Positions 10,750 through 22,600 of a stretch of DNA of 64,000 bases are shown piece after piece (position 1 is the first letter of the stretch; each line of letters starts with the position of its first letter). The position numbers and the translations under genes were made by a program. Source of the stretch: Isoetes taiwanensis (taxonomy: Eukaryota; Streptophyta; Lycopodiopsida; Isoetales; Isoetaceae); NCBI GenBank assembly GCA_021234155.1, contig JAJEKV010000006.1:27918180-27982179 (forward strand), given 5' to 3'. The notes under the pieces were generated by a model. The model worked only from the letters and a program-made list of their open reading frames with translations. It did no database searches and was not told the DNA's origin.

Positions 10750-10769
10750 GTATTGAACCTATCCCCCCG
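10750..10769 (-). repeat. hAT right terminal inverted repeat
   Basis: Ends GAACCTATCCCCCCG. In reverse complement it matches the left terminus over GGGATAGGTTC, with extra G residues at the very tip. Confidence 0.8.
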
Positions 10770-10777
10770 ATTGCATT
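10770..10777. repeat. Right 8-bp target site duplication of the hAT
   Basis: ATTGCATT, identical to 564-571. Confidence 0.85.
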
Positions 10778-10843
10778 TGGTAGTATCCATTTAACCAAGT
10801 CAACATATAATATCTTGAATGCTTCAGATTGTTACGTTGTTAG

Positions 10844-12590
10844 AGGTTTGATGACCATAGTCGTATGTGACATGAAAATGTAAGATGTCTTGTCTCAAAA
10901 GAAATTTTGGGTCAAGCTAAATAAGGTCATGACTACTAAGAACTATCCACCGCCAGAGTTTCAATGGTTCATGGCGATGAGGCCCAAGCCAATGGACAAA
11001 GAATTGGAGAAGTATTTTATAATGGCCAAATACACATGAAAAAAAGAAAGATCTTGTGTTTTCCATTTTGAACAATGTCTACAACGCCATACTAAGAGTC
11101 TTATATATCCGTAATATAGACAAGAACATCCAAGCTTTGTAGAAAGTGGAGAGAGTGTCAAACAATAGATGATGCCGAGAAGATGTATCAATCAATCATA
11201 GATTGGTGGCATGGCAAGGCTTCACCAAGTGATGTAAACTCTTTGTCCTCATGGTTAGCATGGTGGCACCATAGAATAAGTATATGGGGAAATTATATGA
11301 AGGCCGCCATTTAATTTATCCACAAAGCTATGTATACCGACACAAATTTGTCGAATCCGCATATGGGAGTTGGTTAGTCATGAATCGGTTACACTAGAAC
11401 CTTAACATTGTATGATGCAAGTCTTTTGACCTTATCAAGCATTACTCCACAAAGACAAGGTACAAATCATATTTAGAGCACAACTATGTTGGTCCCGACT
11501 GAATTTCGACTTTTTATTTACCGTGATCGCAAGGGCAACTTAGCGCTGGTATTAAGTCAAAAGTCGCCTTTGAATGTTTTAATCGAAGTTGGCGACATGG
11601 CATGTATCCACATGTTTCAGGAACAGTGAAAATGATCAAACTATATCCAAGAAGCAAAAAAACAGCCTCAAATGATGGGAACTTCACATCGGGGTTTCGA
11701 ACGACGCCTGATAAGCAAGCACATAATGTTCCAAGAGTTTCTTCCGATGATCCGTGGTCGAAATCGCTTTTGTCGCTACATCTTCGGCCGTGGAGAGAAA
11801 TGTTCACAACACTTTTTGGGCTATCGTAAGAACAACGGCCGGGCAGCCCAAGTAAAATGTCAGGAATGACATCCGAAAATGGAAGGAAATGTAACAAGAA
11901 AAATTAACAAGGGATTGTCTTCATCGCAAAGACCTAGCTTCTATGGAATCGACATAAGGGTGGGAGGATCACAGAACAATTAGTTTGGTTTTGTCCGTGA
12001 TAATGTGAAGTGCACATGGTACCCGTGATAAGGCTCTCATTGCACCCACCTCTAAGACCACAACTATGGCCGCCTTGCAAGAGGAAGCAATCGGCGACAG
12101 ATGAAATAGTGTTCTTGGTGAACAAAGGATACCCGCTAGATGGGATTCACATGCAACTAGTCATTCACACCGGTAGTGCAGTTCAGAAACATCACGTAAT
12201 GAAGTTTCGAAAAGTGTCCACATGACAAGGGATGGAAGACGGTGGAATAAAAGGAACGAGTTGACAAAATTTGGGATGGTGCCTTGAGCAAAGTAAAGAT
12301 ATGGTGGTCGATGATGTGGCCAGTGGAAGCAAAAGAATTCAAAGGAGGCATGTCAACTACACAATCCAAAGAGAAGGTAAAGTGTGCATGCTAGCATAAA
12401 ACGCGGAACCACCGCAGACCGGCCCGTGACTTCATGCATTGGAGCAACAAGAAGTAATTTGTTCCTTTGCAAGCACTTGTTCTACATATACACTAAGGTG
12501 CTTGGGAGGGATCCTTTGGCTGATCTACGACCGATACAACCGCTTCCGCATTCCGCGGCCGGATGTTATTCTAGCTTAGGGTATTATTGT
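10844..12590 (+). pseudogene. Downstream exons of the split transposase-like gene
   Basis: The acceptor GTTGTTAG ends at 10843. Joined to the AC left by exon 2, it restores the phase and gives GLMTIVVCDM. Later pieces in shifting frames are FWVKLNKVMTTKNYPPPEFQ, DEAQANGQRIGEVFYNGQ, CVFHFEQCLQRHTKSLIYP, DWWHGKASPSDVNSL and a segment near 11700-11830 ending GRGEKCSQHFLGYRKNNG. Near 12430-12510 the frame reads CIGATRSNLFLCKHLFYIY. The C...CKHLF pattern resembles the SWIM zinc finger of MULE/FAR1-type proteins. Stops and frame changes every few dozen codons mark a pseudogene. The coding continuity across the hAT shows that the hAT inserted into an intron of an existing gene. Confidence 0.45.
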
Positions 12591-12629
12591 ATTGATAAAT
12601 GTTATTTGTGTTTCATCTACTATTAATAT

Positions 12630-12656
12630 GGGTGTGTTTATGCTTGACATATGCAA
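12630..12656 (+). repeat. Left terminal inverted repeat of the two-gene transposon
   Basis: GGGTGTGTTTATGCTTGA followed by CATATGC. It differs from the right-end copy at only two of about 25 positions. Confidence 0.8.
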
Positions 12657-13130
12657 AAGCATGTGGGCTTACACCCATGCTGAAAAACCGCCAACTTTCG
12701 CGAATGTGACGCCACGCCGTCTTCGATCGCCACGAATTTTCGCCTCTTCATTCGGGCCGCCATGCAAAATTCCCGAAATGGAGGGAGATTCTTTTCTTGA
12801 TCGCTTAGGCCGGAGCTGAATTTTGAATTTAAATGGGAAATGGCGGTGTTATCTCATTGTTCTTGCAAAATTTATTGCAATTCATTCATCTGTCCACTAT
12901 GGACTAGAATTCGCCTTTCCCGTCTTCTTTGGCCAAGAACCGAAAGTGCAATTTGATCCCGTAATAATTCTATCGCTTACAACAATTTCAGCAAAGAATC
13001 CGAAGATTTATGGAGTGTCGCCTTTAGTTTCAGCAAGAATTTTGATGACAAGATGATTCCTGGTAGAGGTATGCCATAAGTTTACCGCCGTTTTTGATCG
13101 GCTGTGGACACTTAATTTTAACCGTTGTGC
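12657..13130. promoter_or_regulatory. 5' leader/promoter region of the transposon's plus-strand gene
   Basis: No motif-bearing frame. The subterminal part has repeated short TTTCGC/ATTTTCGC words (12697-12745). It probably contains the promoter and first non-coding exon of the downstream gene, but no TATA box was pinned down. Confidence 0.3.
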
Positions 13131-16100
13131 CTTGATAGGAGAAGACGAACCTGCTGGCCGGGTCCAAGATGAAACAAGAACAGAGGATATTCAACATGAA
13201 AAACAGATATGAAGGTATGTTGTTAGTGCTTGTTTAGTGTCTGTAATAAACTGAATTTTGAAATGATATTGAATGTAAAAACTTCATCTAAGGTGGTGGA
13301 TGTTTCGCGGAAGAAGCATTATGCCGGTTGTGCCGAATGACACAAATGCATGTAGAGGATCCGTGATTTATTATATTGTTGTTTGTTTGTGTAAAAAGAA
13401 ACTTCATGACTAACCTTAGTTCTTGATTTATCTTTCCGTAAATTGGTGGTGAATTTTGTTATGAAGAAACACAAACCGATTTTATGGCAGAGACGGCACA
13501 TGGTGAATTACATCAAAATGAGACACAAGCTCCAATGGATATTGAAGGTATGTCAAGTTTTATCTCCAATTGTTTTTTATGATCCTTTACAAATTAACTT
13601 TTGTTAGCTTCTTTAGGTGTTCTTTTTAGGAAGAAGAGAGCTGAACAAAGAAGAAAAGAAAGACAAAGACAGAGAGAAAGGGAGGCTGCAGCTGATGAAC
13701 AAGCCAAGCTGAATGGTGATTTTAGCACAAAAAAAAAAAAGAAAAGATTGTCAAAGAATATTGGCAAACTTGTTAATAATATTTGTAGGAATGCTAGTGA
13801 AAAAGATAGGGAAGATATTCTAAGGGGTGCAGCCAAATGGTTGCCTGGTCTAGGTGTTCAAACCACCAAAGAATTCAAAACAATGAAAGCTATAGTGGAC
13901 AACTTGAAGGATTCATTTGCAGCCCACAAATATGCAAAGGATACAGATGCATGGAGAGCAAGAAGTGCTGCCACGGCTTACTCTGTCAATGCTGACACAA
14001 ATAGAAGGGCCTTTGCAAAGCAACTAAACCTGAATAGAAGAATTGTCTCTGTTGCTGTAAAGAGAAGACTTGCTGCTGAACATGGGGAAGGACCATGGTC
14101 AATGTTCAAGAAAAGCACTCGAAGTGACAAGCTTTCTTATGATAAGAGGAAACTTGTGGTTGACTTTTGGAGGAATAACACCAGAGTATCACCTTGCAAA
14201 AAACATGTGGTGAAGATCAGACTAGGCAAAGGAGTGAACATAATGCATCCCTTGCATTTTCTAGAGTAAACTCAAGTAAGTGTTTCTATATATTGATTTT
14301 CTGTTGCCCTTTTAAATTCTTTTTATAACTTGTGAATTTGCACTTGCAGGTTACTTTCTATAAACGTTTTACTGCTGAATATCCCAAGTTTGACTTGTCT
14401 TTTTCGATGTTTCATGCTCTGAAACCACCATATGTAAGGAAGGTTAGGGATAGAGAAACTTGTTGTTGTGTGTATCACATGAAAACAGATTTCATTAGGC
14501 AAGCAATAAATAAGGTTAGGCATGATGAGAAATTACATGGAGCTAGCTGCAAGTGCACTTGTGTGGTTTGTGGCCCTGGGCCAACTTGCATGGCAAATAA
14601 ATGTACATACTCTTCTACCAGTGAGCTTTGGAGATCACTGGTTTGTCCAAGGGATGATGAAACAGAGGAGTGGCATGCACATGACTGTTTGACTCTCAAG
14701 TGCAAGAATTGTGGACCCGCTAAGTTACCAACTTGTCCAAATGAATTGAAATACATTCCGTGACACAACATTGAATGGAAGACCTATGACAAGGTTAGAA
14801 TTCAGCTTTATTTTATCCCAAGTTATATCACATTGATCCGCTATTACCATTGTAGGTACTTGAACCCATAGAAGAACCTCAGGCTCGATGGCAAGGGAGG
14901 GTACAAGATTTACTACTAAACCAGTTACCAAACTGGTTTACAAATGCACAACCGCCAGAGATTATCCAGAAGCCAAGAGTGTCTTAAAAGAGTTTATACC
15001 ACATAATTATGAAGGAAGATGGCAGGCCAAACAATTCGTGGAGTGTTTGGCAACATTTCCAAAGGACACCATAGTTTTCGGCCATAGATTTTTGAATTAT
15101 ACTTTTAAGATTCAAAGAAGAGATACAGAGTCTACATCGAAGAATGATCAATGCACAATTTTAGTGCATATTACATACGCATGCAACATTGTCGATGATC
15201 CAAGTTTGGATGAAAATGAGAGAAGAATTATAAAAGAGACTCATTTCTACATATCGATGACAAGGACCATGATACCTTTGTTTGTGCAAGATTGTTTGAA
15301 CAAGCATCATGCATTTTTGACAAACATGGCAAAGAAAGTATAACGCACACATCATGTGGTATGATGGTTGCTCATCTCGCCAAAGGAGCAAGGAACTTTT
15401 ATTTCCTTGGTAGGAACTACCATACCAATGGCATTCCAATAAATTGGAATTACTTTGCCTCCTATCATGGCAAAGGTAACTACATTCTTTGTCAATGGAT
15501 TTATAGTTTTAATTTGTTTTTTTTTTTTTTTTTTTTTTTTAATAGAACATGTGAACATGATGGTGCCGGAGCCGCCATTAAACGAAGCTCTTACACATGA
15601 GATGTTGAAAAGAGGATCAGCACCACCGTAAAATGCACATGATGCAAGAGTTTTTTTCCGGTCAAGCATTTCAGTGGACAACTCCACAATCGAGGGCAAA
15701 GACAGTTCGTGTATGCTGAAATATCGCTTTTAACCGCTAGTGTGTGCTAAAATATCGCTTTTTGAATGTTATTGTGTGTTGAAATATCGGTTTCTTTCCT
15801 AAAACGTGTTTTTCTCGGGAAATTGAGTAGACGAGGTTGATAGGTCGAAAGGTATGATTGTGCTACACTTTCTCGGGTTCAAGCAAGTTCCATTCCATAG
15901 GCCAATTCAAGCTACGATCCTACACAAGTTGCTCATATGGATTACGCTTGTTTCTATCATAATTGTTGGTTAGGCAAACATGCCAAGTGCCCTAACAAAG
16001 GTAGAATAGGCACATGGCAATACGAGCTAAGACCGTGCCGATTATGTGGAAGATGTTGTGGATGGCCCCGCTTTTGAAGGTGATCCTCAATGGAAGTCCG

Positions 16101-16547
16101 ATATTCTTGCAGCTTGGAGATAATTTTTCTCAGAAGTTGCAGAGCCAGACAACAAGGAGAATGTGGACTTCTATGTGCTGAAGTGCACAAAGGTGAAACA
16201 TGTGGTGGAGAAGGCATTCAAAGATCCATGGGGCCAAAAGTTTGCCAGAAATAAGGTAGTTGTCACTGGATTATTCTACAAGTTCTTAGGGGGCAGCAGA
16301 TATGAGTTACTGGTAAATGAACCAGAGTGTAATGTTTATAGTCATTTGGTTACTCGCTTGTTTTGAGTTGAGCAAGATTAGTGGTAACCGCTTTGATCTT
16401 CCGTAAGATACACATAACCAAATATTGGACAAATTTTGCCACAAAACAAAGGCATTGATAGCTCAAAACTCAGATGAACCCGCATCTAGTGAGCTGAATT
16501 TAACAAAAAGAACAAGAAACTCGGGGAAAAAGAAGAGAACAGACTAA
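13131..16547 (+). pseudogene. Multi-exon Cys-rich transposase-like gene, lightly decayed
   Basis: Splice sites join in phase: exon to 13547, 13608-14275, 14350-about 14800, 14857 onwards, and a 70-base intron near 15476-15545 holding a run of about 24 T. Domain order: short acidic exons; a very basic coiled region (RKKRAEQRRKERQRQRERE, then KKKKKRLSK); HRR-like helices (LNLNRRIVSVAVKRRLA); a Cys cluster SCKCTCVVCGPGPTC...CPRDD...CKNCG (14545-14740); a core with EFIPHNYEGRWQAKQFVECL, ILVHITYACN, LFVQDC, GARNFYFLG and INWNYFASYHGKG then EHDGAGAAIKR; and a basic end KRTRNSGKKKRTD with TAA at 16545. In-frame stops at 14267 (TAA) and 14761 (TGA) and frame changes near 14900 and 15300 break it. A DDE/RNase H-like nuclease is inferred, not proven. 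Confidence 0.6.
15515..15540. repeat. Poly-T tract in an intron
   Basis: A run of about 24 T lies just before AATAG|AACATG, the acceptor of a short intron, and acts as an extreme polypyrimidine tract. It gives false open frames on both strands. Confidence 0.7.
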
Positions 16548-16559
16548 TTCTTTTAAATT

Positions 16560-16790
16560 GTACATTGTATACCATTCTATGATTGTAACCATTGTTACAA
16601 ACCATTGTATTGAAATTTTAACCATTGTATTGTATGGTCATTTAATTCATTGTAATGAATTGGAATTGTGTTTGAATTTAGTTTGAATTGAATTTGAATG
16701 TCAATTGAATTGGAAATGTCTTTGAATTGTGTGTGAATTGAAAATGAATTTGAAGTGTGTTTGCATTGAAATTTGTATGAATTATACTTC
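16560..16790. repeat. GAATTG-rich simple repeat between convergent genes
   Basis: Repeats of ACCATTGTATTG and then GAATTG/TGAATTTG words fill the stretch after the stop codon at 16547. It is probably the 3' UTR/terminator of the plus-strand gene. Confidence 0.6.
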
Positions 16791-16930
16791 TAACTTTCAT
16801 ACATAAGATATTCATAACAAAAGTGCAAAATAGCAAGCAAACATATCATTTGATTCATAAGAAACTCTGTTATTTCATATAAGTGTTACACAAAATATTT
16901 CAAAAACTTACTGCACCTAAGGGGAAAATT

Positions 16931-17012
16931 GGTGCAGTAAAAGCAGTATTGTCAACATGAAAAAGCAGTATTGTCAACATGAAGATTAAAGCAGTATTGC
17001 CAACATGAGGAT
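16931..17012. repeat. Three-copy ~27-bp tandem repeat
   Basis: AAGCAGTATTGTCAACATGA occurs three times with small changes (GTCAAC/GCCAAC), directly downstream of the stop codon of the minus-strand gene. Confidence 0.75.
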
Positions 17013-19259
17013 TACAGCTGCAACTTCTTATGCATCTTCTTCTCCAACCACTTCTCCATGGTAACATCATCCTCCATGGGGTCTGCCTCGGGATTTGTGG
17101 AGACAACAAAGACTTTCCTCTCAGGCCGAGAGAATATCTCACGCGGCCGGGTGAGATCACCACTGTGGCTCAACTCTCGACCGCAAAACAAAACAAGTCA
17201 ATGTTAAGAAATTTATTTGTGCAAAACCAAATTTGCAAGATAACACTTACAAGTGCTCAAGGTAATTGGCATTTGTCAACAACCGCGAATCGAACCGAGG
17301 ATCTCGTGATAATACAAGTTAGGTCAGTCTAAAATAAAACTATTGAACACATGTGCTGAAAAAGTGCTTACCTTTTTTAACTGGAGTGTTCATTTCAGAT
17401 AAGCCCTCCTTTGAAACCTTAGTTTCCACAAAGACCATCCCCGCCCAACCACTTTTGAAATTTTTTTTCTACATTTAAAAGTCGATGTGAAGTCAAATGC
17501 ACATGAGTAAATGATACATATGTTGAAATGTTGCTTTTACCTTTCATTTTTTGAGACAAATCATGCAATCGCAAAATAGTGCCGGACAAGTTCATCTACA
17601 ACACCATCACGGTAATGTCCGCAAAGAAAAAAAAAAAAATCAACTTAAGTAATTGTTAAGCAAAAAAATCTTAAGTAATTGTTAATTTTTTTACCCGCCG
17701 CTTTATTTTATCCGAGGACTATCTTCACGAAGCAAGTGAGAAAACTTCATTGACTAACCTTGTCCACATCAATTGATCCGCAAGGAATAAACAAACTTCA
17801 AGCAAGCTTTAACTAACTTGAGAAAAATCAATAAGTACCTAGATCTATGGGTTTTTGACCACATGACTTAGTGGCACTCCTTGTTATTCTTTTCTTTGCC
17901 ACTGACAGTTGAAAATCTGAACTTGGTGGATCATTATACATAGAGGTGCTCGAGCCAGTTTCTTCTCCAATCTCTTATTGGGTGTCACCTCCTTTCGCTT
18001 TTTCCAGCCTTTGCCGGTTTTTTTCTACTTTTTCACTGGTTTTTTCCTTCGGCCGGGTTTTTTCTACTTCTTCGCTTTCTCGCTTTCTTCACTTGATTCT
18101 TCTTCATCCGAACCCGGTGGCTTGAGTTCCTTGAAACCAAGTTCATCAAGAATACTTTGAGGAACCTCAACATCACAGATGCAATGCAATGCAAAACAAC
18201 ACCTAAAACATATTACATGGTAAATATGACCACATGAATTAAGCTTAACATGCAATTCATATTCTTTCGAAAACGTAAGGCCACAAAATTCTCACATGTG
18301 GTTGCCCTTTGGACATTGGGAAATTATAAGTTCCCATTCCCGCTTTTGGGAGATTCTTCTTGATTTCTCATTTTGATGCAAGTGAGCCACATGCTTGCAC
18401 TTGGCATGCCAAACTTCATGTTAGTTTCATAATTTTCAATATCGTAATTGAGAATAGAAATTTCTTTCTTTAGTTCCCCAAAACCCAAGTGTTCACCTTC
18501 GACATCCGCTTGTCTAGAAAAGCTTGGAGAGCTTGCTCATCCCTTTGCAACTCTTGTATTCCATCTTCTTCATGAGGGATCGAAAACCGTGAAATCCATC
18601 CACATCCGCCTCTTTTCCTTTATCTCGCCTTCTAGATCCTTGAAGTTTGCATTGAGTTGCCGATGGAACCTTCCATTCTCAACAAGTCGGCCTATTTTCG
18701 CACCAATTCCTTCTTGTCGTCCTCATACATATGGGAAAGTGACCTAATGTGATTCAAGAAGGTAAAGGGTGTTCTTCTCGAAAAAGCATTCACATGTTCT
18801 TTGTTCACCGAGCTTGGCCAATCCTCGAAGCATCCGGCTGCAAGACTTGCCCAATTAACCTTAAACTGCCATGATTCTCGCAATGCCTTTGCAAGATGTG
18901 ACTGTGCAAAAGCCCTTGCAAAAGGGTTCTCAATTCATTATTTGGAAGCGTTTCTCGATAAACTCTCTATCAAATCAGAGAGTGATGTCTTGAACGGGGC
19001 TTGATTAACTTGATGTGTATCTTGCCGGTTTTGGGCATAGGTTTTTCCTGCACTGCAAAAAATCAGCACTTGGAACATCCGCCCATTTGATACTTCTTGG
19101 ATTCTTTTCCTCCATCGAAAAGTTTCCGATTCTTTCCAAACTCAATGGGTGTTCTTGCAAAAGTAACTCCCCGCAAAACCGAAGTTCTTAGTTTGGTCCC
19201 TTAAAAAATTTAGAAATGCAAGGGGAGCTTGTACCCGCCGAATTGGTTTTGGTCGCCAT
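17012..19259 (-). CDS. Coiled-coil/RING-like protein gene, multi-exon (second gene of the transposon)
   Basis: A plausible start is ATG at 19259-19257 (MATKTNSAGTSSPCISKFF). Then come NWASLAAGCFEDWPSSVNKE and RTPFTFLNHIRSLSHMYEDD (18870-18720), and a charged, probably coiled region. Next is a Cys/His finger: CPKGNH..EFCG, then LNSCGHIYHVICFRCC...C (18330-18165). After that come an acidic/basic tail (SDEEESSEESEKAKK), small exons with clean GT donors (for example ending NTPVKK at 17372 and NANYLEHL at 17251) and a terminal exon PRPERKVFVVSTNPEADPMEDD...KKLQL with TAA at 17014-17012. The 3' half looks intact; the 5' half has stops that may be introns or decay. The role is unknown; a RING-like accessory or regulatory factor is possible. 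It is convergent with the transposase-like gene. Confidence 0.5.
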
Positions 19260-19600
19260 GCTTCAAGCTGTGGAATTCAGATCAAAAAACAGAGTTTTCT
19301 AAACTCAAAACATGAATTATCTCCAAATTCGTTGAAGATACCGTGAATGATGGCCTGGACGATTCGGAAATCATTAATTTCAAAGAACCCGAGGAGAATT
19401 AATCACCGATTCATCATGGATTCAAAGATCGCCGCAGAAAAGTTTCATACCAAAAACTTTCCCCGACCGATGGTTTTCTCCTTCCTGGCCACCGCTTTCA
19501 ACTTTATGGTTGACGCTCGTCAAGTTGCTGCCCGCCACTGATTGCTTCGTAAAAAAAACGAAAGTAAAGTGCTAAAAACCGCTTTGACGGGCGGAAAATG
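19260..19600. other. Upstream region of the minus-strand gene
   Basis: This lies between the likely start codon of the minus-strand gene and the right terminal repeat, so it should hold its promoter and 5' UTR. No confident motif was found. Confidence 0.35.
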
Positions 19601-19625
19601 GCACATATCAAGCATAAACACACCC
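19599..19625 (-). repeat. Right terminal inverted repeat of the two-gene transposon
   Basis: In reverse complement it reads GGGTGTGTTTATGCTTGA then TATGTGC, matching the left end. Confidence 0.8.
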
Positions 19626-19629
19626 ATAT

Positions 19630-22600
19630 ATTATAGCACTATTATAGTAAGCGCTGATTGAGTACTCAATCTATTAATATTATTTGTTCTGTTTATTTTA
19701 CTCTTTAGGCAATTTGCCAATGTTATTATCTATTTTGTTGCATATAATATTATTCGGTCTGGAAAAAAAGCCCATTTTGCCCAGCGACAAAAAACCACAA
19801 AACAATTACACTCCTCTTTCCCAATCCTTTTGGCTTTTTGTAATGTTTAGATCAAGGCATCCACACCTTTGGCTAAGATTTTATTTTGATGTCTCGATCA
19901 TTTTGCCAAGATGATGCCGTAAACAAAAATGATTTCATTATGGGTGAATCACATGACCCATTTTTTAGCGCATCCCCGTGACGGACGCAGCACTAGACGA
20001 GGGTTGAGACCAATTTTTGTAGCTGAAACCCATCTCGCTTTATTACTTGGAGCAGGGAGCTGAGATTCCATATTCATTGCCCTATGCTCACCACATATGG
20101 AGGTATTAAACATGGTTGAAAACTGCTCATGTTAGATTCAATATTTTTCCCTTCCACATTGCTTGTATTTCCAAATTGAATTTTATTCCTTTAATAGATG
20201 TAGTGTGCCTAATATTTTGACACATATACACTACAATTATAGTTGCTAGATATTAGCTGTAAATTGTACACAAATTGTTCTCAAGGCAAAAGGCATTAGT
20301 ATAAAACAAATTTTAGCATCACATTACTCGCGATAACAAAGATAACAAAAATTTTGGAACATCACAAGAATGTAGGCACAATGTAAAACATTTGAAGCAC
20401 TCCTATCAATGACAAAAGGCACCTATGCATTGGGAAGACTTGATCAAGGTGTCGCAAGATGGAGGGTTGCCTCCGCTGGCCTCGTGGTGTATTTGCATGT
20501 TTTTTATTTTGTCTAAATTTGTCCAAATGACATGCCTAATCTCGAGAGGGAAGAACCTTATTCCACCTTCAAAAAACCTCGCGATTTAATTAGAAAGCAA
20601 AATGGTTCTATTTGTAACGCCTAAGAAGTAGAGGAAGTATGGGCTCCTACATTCTTTATGCCGCAAGTAGTGAATCTAATTCAAGAATAAACCCTATACT
20701 ATTGTTTGTTGTGCCTAAGGACTCTCAAAACCTTTGGGCTTCATAAGCAACAAATGTATCCTTCCACCCAATTGAGTCGGGCTCGCAAAAAACCTACATA
20801 TGCATAACACGATATCGTAAATAAGCAACGTGAAGCATGGAAATGAAACATTAGCAACCTGAGAAGGGGAGCTTCCTAAGAGATCAAGAGTATGGCTATG
20901 GCTATGGTCCGCCTCGCCTTCTATCAATTTAGGGCATGAACTACAATTAGATGGCAAGGATGAGGTCTACCCACGGCATATACACCTTGGCTATGGGGCC
21001 AGCCACCGGTCCAAAGGTCTCGCTTTAGAAGCATCATCGAGCATCAAGAACAACATCGTAAACCTGATCACGAGCAACCATTTGACTAGTTAATGATCTA
21101 GCTCTCCTCGATGCCTAAGTTAGCCCCAAAACCCATGTCGCAACGGTTAAATGGTTTCGAGATGGATGCTCAAGAACAACTACACCGCCAATTTACACTA
21201 TAGCAAGTTTTAGCAGTCATTGGCATATTCCTAGGGGCAACCCAAAAATGTTATTGCCATTTGATCAAAAATACCCTAGGTGTATTTTTGGGATATTTAC
21301 AAACTTGAAGGGTATATTTGGAATTTCCACATAAGACTGGATCGAATAGAAACATGGCCAATGTTTGTAAGTTTGATTTGCCCTTGTGTCGAGGGAATAC
21401 AATTACCAAGAAAATATTGGACGATTCATGAAATTGAATACAATCACCAAATTCAATACATGCTCATAGAAATTCTTCCAATTACTCATGAACAATACGC
21501 TCGCTCGCGGAATGATTGTGGTTTTGTATGTAAACATTAAAAATGTAGCACGCCTCAAGAAACACCGTGCATCCGCCACTATATGTCCCCGCTTGCCACA
21601 AGCCCAAACAACTAATCAAAACCTCAACATTTACAACGCAAACAGTTGTCTTCGGACCTATAAATGTCCATGTTACAAAAGCTGAAATGACATTCAAATC
21701 TTTATAATTTTCTTTGACAAAGGAACTGCTGAGCATTTGGTCAAGCAATATTTATAGCAAACAAATTACCATCTCTTTTCAAGGCTCATTCATTCATGTC
21801 CTATGCCACATTTTCGCCAAAACAAAGATTCTCGCGAACCGATTGCCATGCCTTCGCAGCTATAACCATTAGTTTTTGATGGCATCTCTTCAATCCTAGC
21901 TCTATTCAACAGCCTTTGTCAATTCAAATTAAAAACAACAAGCATGGCTAACGCCAGCCTTGGACCCGCGGTAACCTTGATTGTCGAGGAAGCTTTTTAT
22001 GCCCTGTTGAATTGCATTCAACTATGTGTTCCTCGCTTTTCCCTCCTTTACATGTATAATAAAGATGTGGGATAAGATTCGCCTAAATGGAAAGCCTCCC
22101 GAAAGCAGCTTGTCCAAGATGACATTGATAACGATAATGAAGAGGATCCAGTCAGATGATCACTTATTAAAGAATTGAATATCCTTGTTGGTGAGGGTCC
22201 AGCTTTTTAAGGTCATATTGCACGCACATTGGCTTTGCATAGTAACAAGGATATCCGTCTCGCAACCACACTACCATTAAGAAAAAATTAGAAACGATAT
22301 TTATATGATGATAACTATATATTAGCTTGAGCATAACCAACTCACTAGGCACTAGGTCCTCATTTTTAACTCATTTGCAAATCCCGAGGAGCTTCGCCAC
22401 TATGAATTTTCTGATCCGTGTTACACGTCAGCATCTTTTTTCAGATGTACGTGATGCATGTACCGCAAGTACAAAAGTTAGGAACATACTAGCTTCCAAT
22501 TTGAGAAATCATATAGGAGTCCATATACCATCTCGCATGCAATCATGTTTTCTTTTCGCTATCGATAGGAGTCCACATACCATCCGCATGCACCGCTAAT

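Larger units (their letters stand above)
572..10769 (-). mobile_element. hAT DNA transposon, 10.2 kb, complete ends, broken transposase
   Basis: The left end reads CAGGGATAGGTTC and the right end GAACCTATCCCCCCG. They form an imperfect terminal inverted repeat of about 20 bp (GGGATAGGTTC identical, then TACG shared). An exact 8-bp duplication flanks the element. It carries a decayed hAT transposase on the minus strand (about 9780-7690) and plus-strand cargo: a pseudokinase-like gene (1989-3667) and a coiled-coil/RING-like gene (4118-5360). There is also a duplicated pair of hairpins (5970-6993) and direct-repeat arrays near both ends. The length is well above that of most hAT elements. The ends and duplication are visible; whether the cargo was captured or belongs to a nested element is not settled. 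Confidence 0.85.
12626..19629. mobile_element. Two-gene DNA transposon, about 7.0 kb, with terminal inverted repeats
   Basis: The left end (from 12630) reads GGGTGTGTTTATGCTTGA then CATATGC. The right end (to 19625) in reverse complement reads the same 18 bases then TATGTGC. The match extends outwards by ATAT on both sides. Outside that, ATTA flanks both ends, a possible 4-bp target duplication, though the AT-rich flank makes this uncertain. Inside are two convergent multi-exon genes, 13131-16547 (+) and 17012-19259 (-), separated by repeats. The superfamily is not recognised: neither the termini nor the plus-strand protein gives a familiar hAT, MULE, CACTA or PIF signature. Inverted repeats and gene layout are seen directly. 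Confidence 0.75.
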
